From Petaurus breviceps papuanus (taxonomy: Eukaryota > Chordata > Mammalia > Diprotodontia > Petauridae): 64,000 nt of DNA. Below are positions 9,466-19,924 of the stretch, one piece after another. How positions within the stretch are numbered: the stretch's first letter is position 1; the number at the start of each line of letters is the position of its first letter. The notes beneath the pieces are model-generated. The model saw only the letters and a list, made by a program, of their open reading frames with translations. It searched no databases and was not told the origin of the DNA. Position numbers and translations under genes: made by a program. The stretch covers positions 51,373,954 to 51,437,953 of the forward strand of contig JAMXIF010000003.1 of NCBI GenBank assembly GCA_028583685.1. Reading direction: 5' to 3'.

Positions 9466-10681
9466 TGTAATGTAATGCCAAAAGAAAGGCAACTTCCCAG
9501 GTTCAAAATACCAGCATAGGTGCTCTCTATTTTATTCAGTGACAAACCAAGAACAGAGAAGATCAAAACATGACATCATTCAAAATACAGCATTTGCTAA
9601 GTGTGATTAAATAATCTCCAAGTACTACCCCACCCCAGGATCTTCCAATCATTCAATCAATTACAAAGTCCCTGTTCTAAATACTACTCCACCCCTAGGC
9701 TATACCTTAATTAAGTCCACCACAAAACCCCTCTTCTCAAATGGAGATTATTTTCCAAACATAGGTAAAGTACCTTCATTTGTCAATCACGGAGCACAAT
9801 AAGGTCAAAAGTTTCCCACCCCTAGGATCACAATTGAATCTACCCCAGAGTTACATCAAGTTTAAACACAGCACTTAATACCCAAATGGAGGTCTTTTCT
9901 TCATCTTGACAGGAGGCAAGTTCTCAGCAATCTTAGTTCCTGGGGAGACAAGGCTTAGCAAGGCCATAAGATACATTGCCAGTCCCTTCATGAATTTATC
10001 CTCTGTCTGTAGAACAGTCCTAGAACCCCTGAACACATTAGCAAAGCCCTCTCCCAGGATTTCTGTAAACATACAACAAGAAAATCCTTCTTCAGGGCTT
10101 CTGAACCAACAGAAAGGCTCCCAGACCCCTGCAACAACAGCACTGTCCCTCACCAGTGGACAGTATTCATTCTGTCTGCAGGACAGTCTCCAGACCCCTG
10201 CAACAACAGTACTGTCCCTCACCAGTGGACAGTATTCACTCTCTGTCTGCAGGACAGTCTCAGGCCTTCTTAGCGAACAGCCAGGTTCCAGGACTTCTTC
10301 AACAAAAGGACAGTCTTTCACCAGTGGACAAATCTGGCAAAATAACATCAAAACAGACAGACAAAGTACCAGCAAAACAGCCATGTCTCCTCAGTCCTTG
10401 GCAGCTCAGGGGGCAGGTCTCAAAAGTCCAGGGCAATTCAAAGCGGCCACCAGCAATTCTCTTAGTCTCTCTCTCTCCACGAGGTGCAGCTACCAAAAAA
10501 AGATCTTCCGCCTCTCTCTTGTGTCTCCAAATCTATGTCACCAGCTCCTCCCAATTCAGGACTTTCTTTTCACATCAACAAGCCCATCCCACAGGTGGGA
10601 TTAACAAACTCTGGGTTTTAACACAATCAATTTGAAAACCAAGCCAATACAGGGGAATCTTTAATTGCCATTACTATCACA
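9466..10681 (-). mobile_element. Solo LTR, family A (ERV, class III-like), 1216 bp
   Basis: It begins TGTAATG and ends TATCACA on the plus strand and is flanked by a perfect 5-bp duplication GCCTG (9461-9465 and 10682-10686). The minus strand carries an AATAAA signal near the plus-strand left end (CTGAATAAAATAGAG, about 9530), so it reads in minus orientation. An internal tandem repeat of about 69 bp lies at 10122-10261. Related copies are at 19925-21167 and 21367-22365. The long overlapping frames inside are by-products of the repeats, not genes. Confidence 0.82.
10122..10261. repeat. Tandem repeat, about 69-bp unit, in LTR U3
   Basis: Two full units start CAGACCCCTGCAACAACAG at 10122 and 10191, followed by a degenerate partial unit to about 10340. 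Related LTR 21367-22365 has one unit at the equivalent place. Confidence 0.88.
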
Positions 10682-10739
10682 GCCTGACATATAGTAAGGC
10701 ACTTAAATGTTCTTTGACCAACTGATTTGCTTCTCTTCT

Positions 10740-11160
10740 AATTTTTTTATGGCATGATTTCTAATATTCAGAGCATGTATTCATTTAGATTTTATTATAG
10801 AATAGGGAATAAGGTGTTAGTCTAAACCTAATTTATTTCAATCTCATTTCCCATCAGTTTTTAATTGTGTAGGGAATAAGTATTTTTTGTGCTATTATAA
10901 ATTGATCTTTTCCTCTTTATTGAATATGGGTTATTGAATTCCATTACTTCTGATTCTCCTTTGTTCCATTTATCTGCTTCTCTGTTTTTTAACCAATATG
11001 GAGTGATTTTGAGAGGCCAGCCCTTCTACCATTGAATTTAGATGTCCCCCATTAATTTCTCCCTGTTTTATCTCTTCATTTTCTTGTTGAGGAAGGCTCC
11101 CAGGAATTATTTTCCCTTCAATGTGTTCCATACTTATTAGGGTACATCTCACATTCTCTT
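10740..11160 (-). repeat. L1 ORF2 fragment (minus), decayed
   Basis: Reverse-complement L1 blocks are visible: TTTTATTATAGAATAGGGAA, TTGTTCCATTTATCTGCTTC, TTAACCAATATGGAGTGATTTTG. It probably belongs to the same old L1 as 7960-9310, with internal loss. Confidence 0.5.
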
Positions 11161-11530
11161 CATTCTTCGACCTCTCCTCTCTGCTTTTACCTATTGCCCC
11201 AATCTGATTCTTAAGTTTAGTTGCACAAAATACCCAGATTCACATCTGCATTATTTGTGGAGGAGTGAGTTGTTTCAGATCTGTTCCTCCCTCTTCATTT
11301 TTGTTTCTTTAAATTTCACCTTTACCTTTTATCATCTTGCATAGTTTTAGGAAGAAGTCTCTTAGTGGTACCTCTCATCATTTCTTTTATTTTTAACCTC
11401 ATGGTTACCTGCCTCCTCCTAGGTTTTTTCCTTAGTTAATTATGCTTTCCTCAGTAGTTAGTTGTGTTTAGCTTTCTTGTTTCTTTATCTTGAGGTGTTT
11501 GCTATCTGCTCACGTCTGTTTTTGTTTTTT
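11161..11530. other. Unassigned pyrimidine-rich DNA
   Basis: C/T-rich stretch resembling the 3' untranslated region of L1/HAL1 in minus orientation, but too diverged for a firm call. Confidence 0.3.
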
Positions 11531-12440
11531 TAAGGAATGCTTCGCATAGCATTATTTTATTGAAAATTCATCTTTTAAAATGAGAATGAGGCTTAGGTAT
11601 CAGGATATATGTCATTTTTGGTTGAAGCCTGAACTCCTTTGCTTTTTGAAATATGTCATTCCATCCCCTTCTTTGGTTTCTGAGGATATTAAAATTTCTT
11701 TTCCTTATATTTGAAGATCTTTGTTCCAGTTGCTTGAAGAATTTCTTGTCTTTGAAATTTAGACATTCAGTGTCTTGAAGTTTGTAGAATGGGGCTTTTT
11801 TCCTTTTTTTTCCCCTAAAGATGATTTGTAGGCTGATGCTTTGTTTGCTTACACTTATTAAAAAGTTCTGGATAGTTTGTTGTTGTTGTTGCACTATGAT
11901 GTTCATGTTTTTTGACCTGTAATTTTTCTGGGAGCCCTTTGATCCTTATATCGTCTTTAATCATCCTTGTGTTCAAGATCGATGTGCTTTGCTTATGTAG
12001 TGATCATATGTTCTTTTTACAATATTGCTTTTTCCTTCTCTTCCAGATTATCTTTCACTTCAATATGTTTATATTTCCACTGAATTTTTTCTTTTTCCTT
12101 CTTTGGTGAGATTCATCAGTTTGAATTCAAGTTTTTCTACTTTGCTAATTATTTTTTGCCGTACAGGTCATAAATTCAACCGTGATCCATTTTAGCTTCT
12201 TTAAAGGTTCTCATTTCTCTTTTCAACCACTCAGGAGCATTCTACAGTGGTTTCACTGCTGTCTTGGGAATGGAATACACAGGATTCTGTTTTTCATAAG
12301 GTGTTATTGGTTCATTATCCTTCATCTTGCAATATTTGTTTAGAGACATTTGTAGTGATTTAGATGTTTTGGTAGCTGTATTCTCTCTTGTCTTAATAGT
12401 TTCCCTTTTGACTTATCTGCTTGTGCTCTAGGTTTTTAAC
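11531..12440 (-). repeat. L1/HAL1 ORF1 fragment (minus), old
   Basis: The minus-strand frame at 11568-11906 contains NILRNQRRGWNDIFQKAKEF and LQPKMTYILIPKPHSHF, degraded versions of the ORF1p C-terminal domain (compare LRDRRAWNMIFWRAKELGL in HAL1 copy A). Upstream sequence to about 12440 reads like the coiled-coil part. Many lesions. Confidence 0.6.
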
Positions 12441-13170
12441 TGTTTTTTTTTTTCCTGAACACCTAATATTTGGTGGTTTTAGTCTTTTTTCCCCTCTCTT
12501 TCACTCCTCCTATAATAGCAGGTACCTAGTGGATTATACCTCAAAATTGTATCAACTTCATCCTGCATTGGGGAATTAATTTTTCACTGATCTCAGCACC
12601 TGCCCCAATTGATTGAACCTAACAGGATGCCAATTCCATTTTCTTAAAATCTGGTCTAGCCCTGCATGCATCCTGGCACCATTCCCCACTTTCCTCCATT
12701 ACTTAATTCTCTATCAGAATGCTGTTGTCCATTTAATTATACCTCCCCTTCCCTTTGCAAGATGGTGGGCACAGTTACAGTTTTTTGTTTGTTGTCATAG
12801 GATGGTAAGTTGAGGGTAGGGTATGCTGGCAGAGATAGCAGCTGTGGAAAGGAAATTAAGTGCATCCCAGAGCACAAACTGCTTTGTCAAATTGTGTGCC
12901 CTATTGCTCAGTGAACAGTTGGAGATTAATATTTTCTGTCGTTAATTCATAGCTTCTTGGTGTCTTGACCTATGGAGATAGCTGTAATTACTCTGCCTCT
13001 GGCATATCATTACTTTTTTGGAGGAATTACTATTATTTTCTGAGAGTAATAACTGGAGAAAATGTCTAGTTTTATTTCTTGTTGGTTATATGAACTGAAC
13101 TTACATAATGTGCTCTTAAACAGCCTCCTGGCTTATAGTTATCATTGCTTTTTTTCACCTTATGTTCCTA
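12441..13170. other. Unassigned AT-rich DNA
   Basis: May contain an old L1 5' region (12480-12800) but nothing firm. Open frames are short and do not resemble known proteins. Confidence 0.3.
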
Positions 13171-13430
13171 CCAATTACTATTTAATAATGCTTTTTAGAA
13201 ACTTGCTGGGGAATCATATTCCAAGCTCACTATTCTGTAGTTTTTAGAATATCCCTTGGATTTCCCCCTTTACAAAACAGTGTTCCCATTTGCCATGATT
13301 TTTAAAGATTTTTTTGGTTCTGTGATTATACCTACAAATTCTTTTAGTTTGCAGGTATATAATTGCATAATTATTGTGGGTCTGGAGTTCTAAATTAATT
13401 TAAAAGACCTGAATTCATTTTTACTATCTT
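13171..13430 (-). repeat. L3/CR1 fragment (minus)
   Basis: Reverse-complement L3/CR1 signature: CCAAGCTCACTATTCTGTAG, CCCTTTACAAAACAGTGTTC, CATGATTTTTAAAG, AATTCTTTTAGTTTGCAGG. Confidence 0.5.
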
Positions 13431-13499
13431 TTTACCACTCTTGGGCTTCCTTCCTTAACTATTTCTTTTCAGTGGTCATTCTTGATCAGTACATATTCA

Positions 13500-13650
13500 G
13501 AATGTCATATTGGAAGCAATAATAGTCTGCAAATCAGTTCTGATGTCTACTGACTGTGTGGCATTGGATGAATCACTTAATCTCATTAAATTTTGGTTAC
13601 CTCATCTCTAATATGAATATGTTGTAATTGATACAATTAGATATAAAGTT
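13500..13650 (+). repeat. MIR SINE fragment
   Basis: MIR-like order: TCTGATGTCTACTGACTGTG..., then GATGAATCACTTAATCTC and ACCTCATCTCTAATATG. Confidence 0.6.
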
Positions 13651-13739
13651 AAGAGTTACGAATTAGGAACTAGACCTGTGATTTCATTGGTATAGGGAAC
13701 TCTCAGATGATATAATTCTCCTTACCAGTGCAAGACAGC

Positions 13740-14455
13740 ACCATTTTTGTAACTCTTAATCTTAGAAAGTTACCTAGCATACTGAGATGTTAAGTGACTT
13801 GGCCAGGGTTAGAAAGCTAGTATGTGTTAAAAAGTCAGAACTTGAATTTTGAGGCCTTCCTAGTTCTTAGTTCGTCTCTTATCATGCCATGTTGTTTCTC
13901 ACCAGCAAATAGAGGTTATATGACTTGTCCTGGGTTACATAGCTACCGTGTTTCCCCGATAATAAGACCTATCCCGAAAATAAGCCCTCCCCTTACTGTG
14001 TAAGATTCCTCTAAAATAAGCCCTCCCCCGAAAATAAGCCCTATTTGAGATTGCTACTGTAGTGAAGGTGATCCCTTGCATTACACGCTACATTACGGTA
14101 CCCTCTGTATGCACCGTTCCCCCCCCTCGAAACGCACGCCACGCTCCGAGCTGCATCCAATCAGAGCTGCAGCAGTGAGCGTGTCATCCTGTTCTTTATT
14201 GAGTTCATTATTGAATAAAGGTACATTTTTTTGTTCACATTTACCTTTTTATTAAAATTGCTGTCAATGTTCATTAAAATAAGCTCTCCCCTGAAAATAA
14301 GCCCTCCCCTGAAAATAAGCCCTCTGGTGTTTTTCTGTCCAAAAAATAATAAGACAGTGTCTTATTATTGGGGAAACACGGTAGTGTCTGAAGCTGGATT
14401 TGAACTCGTCAGGTCCAGCATTCAATCCACTCAGCTACTTAGCTGTCTCACACTA
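13740..14455 (-). repeat. MIR/THER-type SINE (minus) split by a pogo MITE
   Basis: 13740-13945 reads as a reversed MIR-type SINE (GATGTTAAGTGACTTGGCCAGGG and a second such copy ending GGGTTACATAGCTA). It resumes at 14382-14455 (GTGTCTGAAGCTGGATTTG, ACTCAGCTACTTAGCTGTCT). The interruption is the element at 13946-14381. Confidence 0.65.
13946..14381 (+). mobile_element. 436-bp non-autonomous pogo-type MITE, deletion derivative
   Basis: Terminal inverted repeats CCGTGTTTCCCCGATAATA and its complement (GGGGAAACACGG at the right), flanked by TA (13944-13945 and 14382-14383). The left 250 bases match the transposase-side end of the large element at 40729-42629 in reverse. The right 180 bases match its other end, up to the last codons of the transposase. 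The join is at 14195/14205 with about 9 filler bases, so the whole coding region is missing. Subterminal AAAATAAGCCCT motifs recur near both ends and may be transposase-binding sites. It is oriented opposite to the parent copy. Confidence 0.93.
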
Positions 14456-15280
14456 CCAGTGTGCAAAATACTGTAACCCACTCACGCCCACTATTTGTCC
14501 CTCTATTATTTTTTACAATTTCAGCTTTTTGGAGGCTGTGGAACTTTATGGCCCATAGCCATATAGCATCACTGGAAGAAAATTGATGTTAAAGAGGTCT
14601 TTCAGGGAGAAGCCTAGGATTACCAAAAGCTTTATATAACTTCTGAAGGATAAGTCTGCCCACTCTCTTTTGTGACAAATGAAAACTCTGAGAAACATAG
14701 TTTCTGGGTAATCAATTATGCCTAGAAAATAATAAATTGAGGTCAGTGGCATGTTTAAATACCCTTGGAGAATTTGTGTTCCTGACTGGAGGAAATCAAT
14801 TCTGGTTGATAAAGTTAGTGAAAGCATGGATATTATAATGACATATATTCTAAAGAGGGTCTGGGTGGGTCATTGGGGATGGTTGAGAAAGAACCTTTGA
14901 CTCTGAACTTGTCATTTTTTGGACAAAGAGACTTGTCTCCACTGCATCAAATCCACTTCTGGCAGTCTAGACAAAGGGATCCCCCTCCACCTAAATCACT
15001 TAAGTAGTTGAACAATGGGTGGGAGTTCACCTAGATAAGATTCTCTTTACCCTTTACTCAGAAATAAGCCCCCCCAGTTGACTGGGGTCCTGCCCAAGAT
15101 TGAGAAGAATATTCCCTATCCTATCATCAGCCCTATCCTTCCTTGCCTACCTTGAATGGGGATATAGAAAGTGGACAAATCCTGGATTTCTCCACCCCCC
15201 CCCCATCCACATTAATAATTGGTTATTAATATTCATTTCATTTTCTTCCGCTCAAATCTGGACAAAGTTGACTGTCCATT
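14456..15280. other. Unassigned DNA
   Basis: No repeat terminus or domain recognised. A C-run lies at 15196-15206. Confidence 0.3.
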
Positions 15281-15292
15281 AAAGATTTTTTG

Positions 15293-15461
15293 TTTCTTTG
15301 TTTTGTTTTACTTTTTGGAGGGCAATTGGGGTTAAGTGACTTGCCCAAAGTCATAAGGCTAGTAAGTGTGTCAAGTGTATTGAGGCTGAATTTGAACTTG
15401 ACTTGATATCTTGACTCCAGGGCCTGTACTCTATTCACTGTATCACCTAGCTGCCCCCACA
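15293..15461 (-). mobile_element. WSINE-type tRNA-derived SINE, minus
   Basis: The head lies at the right (plus strand ends CACCTAGCTGCCCC), with a box-B-like GAACTTGACTT region degraded from GAGTTCAAATC, and the tail at the left. A perfect 12-bp target duplication AAAGATTTTTTG sits at 15281-15292 and 15462-15473. Confidence 0.9.
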
Positions 15462-15473
15462 AAAGATTTTTTG

Positions 15474-17260
15474 GTGGACCATCTCTGTATGTTTGCTTGT
15501 GTGTATTCTTCTTTCCTTGGACCACTGTTAATGAGAGTGAGGTTGAAGTGTCATCTGCTCCCCATAGCCCCTCCTCTTTTTTGTATAGATGGCTGCTTGT
15601 ACACCTTGATTATGTGAGGTTGATTTTACCTAAACTTCCTTTCCCTCCTCTTCTCTCCACCATGTGTTCCTCTTTCTTTTTCTTTCCATTCTTCTTTTAA
15701 GATCATCATTACATAAAGAAACAACTCCCAGACCTTATCTAATCAGTCTGTGTAATGTCTATGACCCTTGATGGTGACTGGGTTTAGAGGGATATTTGAA
15801 TGTATGAATTTGAATTAGTCCCCTTATTATTATTCATTCATGTTTACCGATTTATGATTCTCTTCACTTCAGATTTTCTGTGCATCTCTGGTCTTTTCAT
15901 CAGGAATGCTTGGAAGTCCTCTTATTTCTTTAAAGGACCCTTTTTTTAAATCACAATACTCACTTTTGGTGGATAAGTTATTCTTGGCTGCAAACCTATA
16001 TTGTTTGGAATATCACATTCTAAGTTCTCTGCTCATTTATAGTGGTTGCTTCTAAGTCATGTGTGATTCTGACTGTGGTTTCTTGGTATTTGAATTCTTC
16101 AGTTCTGGCTGCTTTCAGTATTTTTCCAGTGACCTAGAAGCTCTGGATTTTGGCTATGATTTTGGGACTTTTAATTTTAAGGTTTCTTTCAGGAGGTGAC
16201 TAGTAGATTCATTCTATTTCCACTTTGCCCTCTGATTATAAAGTGATCTAGCCATTAAATATATATTTTTAAAGATTTCTTGAAATATGATGTTCAGTGC
16301 TTTTTTTTCCTTCATAGTGTTACACTAGACAGTCCAATGATGTAGAGGGTCACCATAAAATGATGATGTATAGGATTAGGGGTGCTTGAGACCCCAAAAT
16401 ACCAACACCCCGGGTCCTGCTGAATGAATTCGACTCAAGTCTTATCTCAGCCAAAGAAAAGCAAAGTTTATTAAAAGTTCACCATATTGGGAAGACTCTT
16501 AAGGAGCATTGGTATCTGTAAGGCTTATATATAATATATATGTCTATGCAAGCGGGCTTATATAGAACACAGAACAAGTTTGTGCTAGAAAATTCTATGG
16601 TGCTCTCACACACCTGCAGGCAAGATGGGGTTTTATATACAGACAGGTTGTGGGAGGAATCTAGAGGTTGTCTAAAGGAGGAGTTTGTGGAGGGTCTTCA
16701 GGAGGAGTCAGATGAAGTCAGACTCTAGTAATGAATTTGGGGAGGGTCTTGAGGAGTCACTGAGGTCTGACTCCAGTAAATGAGTGAAGTTGTTAGAGGC
16801 TACCTGGAGACAACAGACAATGGTGGGCTAGGCCAGTTCAAGGGTATAACAATTGAGGATCTAGGGTAGGGGCTAGCTGGATAAGGGAGGGCCAAGCTAG
16901 TAACAAAGGTCTGGGCAGAGCCATAATGAAAGACTTATGGCCTCAGGCAAATGCCTCATCAAGTGGGAAGATTCAGAGTTCAGGGGAGTTCCCAGATCCT
17001 GTACCTCATCAGTGATTCTTAGATTTTTTTCCCCCTTGATCTGTTTTCCGAGGCATTTGTTTTTTGCTATGAGATACCTTAAATTTTTTTCTTTTCTTTT
17101 TTTTAACTTTATTTTAATATTTCTTGTTTCATTGAGCCACGGAGTTCTACTTGGTTCATTCTAATCTTAATGTAGTTTATTGTTTGGGCAAGGGTTTCTT
17201 TTTTAAATGCTTTTATGCAAATCTGGTAGCTACTTTGGCTACTACTGCTAATTCCTTTCC
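15474..17260 (-). mobile_element. Older HAL1/L1 copy (minus), interrupted by an LTR
   Basis: 15474-15820 resembles the pyrimidine-rich HAL1 3' region (TTATGTGAGGTTGATTTTACC, CCCTCCTCTTCTCTCC). 15840-16340 and 17012-17260 resemble ORF1 read backwards (CATCAGGAATGCTTGGAAGTCC, TTTCAGGAGGTGACTAGTAG, CTTGATCTGTTTTCCGAGG). A gap at the ORF1 middle is filled by the LTR at 16341-17011. No frame is intact, so it is older than copies A and B. Confidence 0.65.
16341..17011 (-). mobile_element. Solo LTR, family C, 671 bp
   Basis: Starts TGTAGAGG and ends CTCATCA. On the minus strand a TATA box (GTATATAAAACCC, about 16632-16644) lies upstream of an AATAAA signal (about 16468), in the order expected of U3-R. 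A possible 4-bp duplication ATGA/GTGA (16337-16340 and 17012-17015) has one mismatch. It sits inside HAL1/L1 ORF1 sequence, which resumes on both sides. Confidence 0.7.
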
Positions 17261-17276
17261 ATTACCACCACTACTT

Positions 17277-17400
17277 CTAGACTGTAAGTTCTGTGAGGGC
17301 AAGGTCCATGTTTTATCTGAGTATTATATCTCTTTGAGTGTCTGAGGTACTCTCCTTTCATAATCAATGTTTAATAAATGTTGGATTGAATTTCTTTATT
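17277..17400 (+). repeat. L2 LINE 3' tail
   Basis: CTAGACTGTAAGTTCTGTGAGGG ... TTTAATAAATGTTGG is the typical L2 end. Confidence 0.7.
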
Positions 17401-17756
17401 TTTCAACTCAGTACGTAGTCTATTTCTGTTGCTTATTTTTGTTGGTAAGGACTTTACACTTCCAAATGCCTTCTGCTGTCCATCTTTATAATTTGCTGAC
17501 ACATTAGGTGCTCTAGAAACTCTATTTTAGTTCTCTCCCCTTCCCCCCCCTCCCCTTTGGAGGCGTTTGGAAGTGTTTGAAAATTGTGTGGACCATCTGG
17601 ATATGCTGAGTTGGATAAATAGAGTAGATTAAGATGTCTTCTAAATAAATGATAATCTTGTAATTTAGTTGGTTCTGGAACGATATTATTCATGATAGGG
17701 TCATGTAGAACACAACAGGTATTCTTATGACCAGATGGCACTATTTATTAAAAGAA
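17401..17756. other. Unassigned DNA
   Basis: AT-rich with one C-rich run (17536-17558); no element recognised. Confidence 0.3.
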
Positions 17757-18238
17757 TGTAGTGCCAATGCAATATTTACAGCACTGACCATGACTATAAA
17801 TATTCCCACATGGTGCTTTATCACAAAATATAGTAGACTCTCCACATAGAAGACAGGCAAAATATTTATTCAGATACCAGGAAACCAAATCAATCATACA
17901 TAGAAGTTAATGCACCACAACATAGAGAGCCTCATCATCCTTTAGCTTTCCCATAAACCAACACAAGCCTAGCTGTCCCAGTAGGTGGAAAAAAGCCAAC
18001 TTGTATTTATGAACCTATATATTTCCTTGCCTGAGCATCCTCCCTCACCTCCAGTCTCTCTGGCTCTGACTTCCAGCTTCCTGTGGTCTCTGCTCCACTC
18101 TTCAGCCAACTCCACCCACCACAGACTACATTCAGTCTTTTAGGGGGCAGATTTTATTTTCAGAGCAAGGAAGGTCTTCAGATTCCCTTAGGCTTGTTAT
18201 GGGGCAGGGAATATCTTCAAATTACCATTACCATTACA
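17757..18238 (-). mobile_element. Solo LTR, family B, about 482 bp
   Basis: Starts TGTAGTGCCAATGC and ends CATTACCATTACA. Its right third resembles the LTR at 58148-58771 (TTAGGGGGCAG..., GGGGCAGGGAATATCTTCAAA). An AATAAA signal on the minus strand (near 17860) agrees with minus orientation. Target duplications are not convincing (AAGAA versus AGGAG). Confidence 0.6.
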
Positions 18239-18239
18239 A

Positions 18240-18410
18240 GGAGCCAGTGTGGTATAATAGAAAAAGCGCTGAACCTCGAGTAAGGAAGAATCTGAGTACT
18301 AGCTTCAACACTTAACTGGTGATGTAACTTTGGGCAAGTTCCTTGGTCCCTTTCAATTACAGTTTACTTAGCAGTAAAGTGGAGATGCTGAAAATGCTAA
18401 CTGTAGAGTA
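18240..18410 (+). repeat. MIR SINE
   Basis: GGAGCCAGTGTGGTATAATAG, then TAACTTTGGGCAAGTTCC and TACTTAGCAGTAAAGTGGAGATG follow MIR order. Confidence 0.75.
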
Positions 18411-19494
18411 TCTTAAATCAACATACACACTTGGGTAGTGATAATTTATACAGGCCTAAAAAGCCAGTTTTTGTTTTTGACCATTCTGCATTCTAATAAG
18501 GCTGAACATTCCCTAGGTAAGTTCCATTTGGTGATTAGATTCATCCTCACCAGCTGTTCTAAGATTTCAGCAATAAGGGGTAGGAGGTAAGGATTACAAA
18601 TAGAATGTATCAGCATAAGTGGAACCCTCACTTAAATTTCTTAAAAAATAAAAGGAGTGCTGTGGTAAGAGATATCTTTGGCTTGATTAGCCACCTTTTA
18701 AGATTAGATTTGAAGAATTCCTGAGGTCCTGGACCTCTGGCCTGGTGAGGGGACATGTAGCTAGTCGTGTGGGGAGCCCCTGATACTAGGTCAGTGTTGA
18801 AGTTGAATGATGGGGAAGCTGATTGTCCACTTTCACGGTATATGGAGGTACAAACCAGCTCATTGACTTTGTTTTTGTTTTTTGTTGTTGTTATTTGAGA
18901 GTTCAGGAGTATATTGGCTTGATATAGGAGCAGAGTTATGAATGGTACTAATCTGATGTTAATTGGGTAATTTATAGAACTAGTGGATTTTATACAGTAA
19001 GTTATAGAGAACCATTATACTTTTATGTTGCACAGGGAAATGTCACTTGGAGCCTAGCCTACTTCCCTTCCCCTTCAACACTCCGCTTCCCCCCATCCTT
19101 ATATAGAACGGGTATCAGAGGCCTGATCACAGGAGGAGGGGTCAGTTTCTTTCTTTGCTCTACCATCTAGGAGTAACACGCCAGGAAAATCTCTAAAACA
19201 AAGTTTAGATAGGATACTTGTTTAGTCCCATGGGTGATGCTCCTTTCCAGGAAAGGCCTATGCCCTGTAATTTCATTAAATTGGTTGCAATGGAAGGCTT
19301 CTTAGATTCATTGGAGGTTCTTATTAATAGCCCTCACTTACATAAGTAATGTTTTAGGAAGATTTTTGAAAATAGCTCTTTGTAAGATGAATTGCAGAGG
19401 TGCAAGAGAAGGGAATCAGGGAGATCAGGTTTCAGGCTTTTGTGGTCTCGAGGCAATGAGGATTTGAACTCAGATGTTGTAGAAAGAACAGAAT
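18411..19494. other. Unassigned DNA
   Basis: No recognised element or coding signal. Short G/T-rich tracts only. Confidence 0.3.
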
Positions 19495-19645
19495 ATCAAG
19501 GATTATCCAATTGGCTCCATGTGACCACATTCATCCTATTAGAAGGCAGAGTATATTTTCAAATCAAGGAAGGTTCCTAGAGTCATTTAAGCCTATCAAA
19601 GGGCATAGGGGCATGGAAGATCTTAAATTCCCATTCCCATAATTC
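19495..19645 (-). repeat. Truncated LTR, family B
   Basis: GGCTCCATGTGACCACATTC through GATCTTAAATTCCCATTCCC closely matches the right end of the LTR at 58148-58771. Confidence 0.75.
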
Positions 19646-19849
19646 CATTTTAATGATAAGCTGTTGTGAATACTATATTGTGATTTTCTGTGATAAGTTG
19701 TAATATTGTAAATGCTGTACCTTGATTTTCTGTGAATGTTTTGCTTTGATTTGTTATAGAATAGAGTGTTCACTATACTGTGTAACCAGAGCTTTAAAAG
19801 CTATTCACAGTAGCTTTCTTCTGGAAAGCTGCTTGTGCATGGCATTACA
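19646..19849 (+). repeat. Truncated LTR, family A, inverted relative to its neighbours
   Basis: It ends GGCATTACA. 19690-19849 is the reverse complement, with substitutions, of the left end of the LTR at 19925 (shared blocks include CTGTGAATGTTTTGCT and GAAAGCTGCT). It thus reads in plus orientation and makes an inverted pair. Confidence 0.75.
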
Positions 19850-19924
19850 AACTGCAATTATTAGAAAATTCTCTCTTATTTTTACTTGAAATTTAGTACC
19901 TTCCTATAACTTTTACCAACTGTT

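Larger units (their letters stand above)
9395..10735 (+). repeat. L2 LINE 3' end (plus), split by a solo LTR
   Basis: 9395-9465 and 10682-10735 together read like an L2 tail (TTCTTTGTGAGGAGGGACTG ... TTAGCACTGGGCCTG then ACATATAGTAAGGCACTTAA). The LTR at 9466-10681 lies between them. Confidence 0.7.

Noticed and set aside
9875-10635. Frames of 232, 169 and 159 codons on both strands
   Set aside because: They lie inside a solo LTR and owe their openness to tandem repeats. They overlap on opposite strands and resemble no protein.
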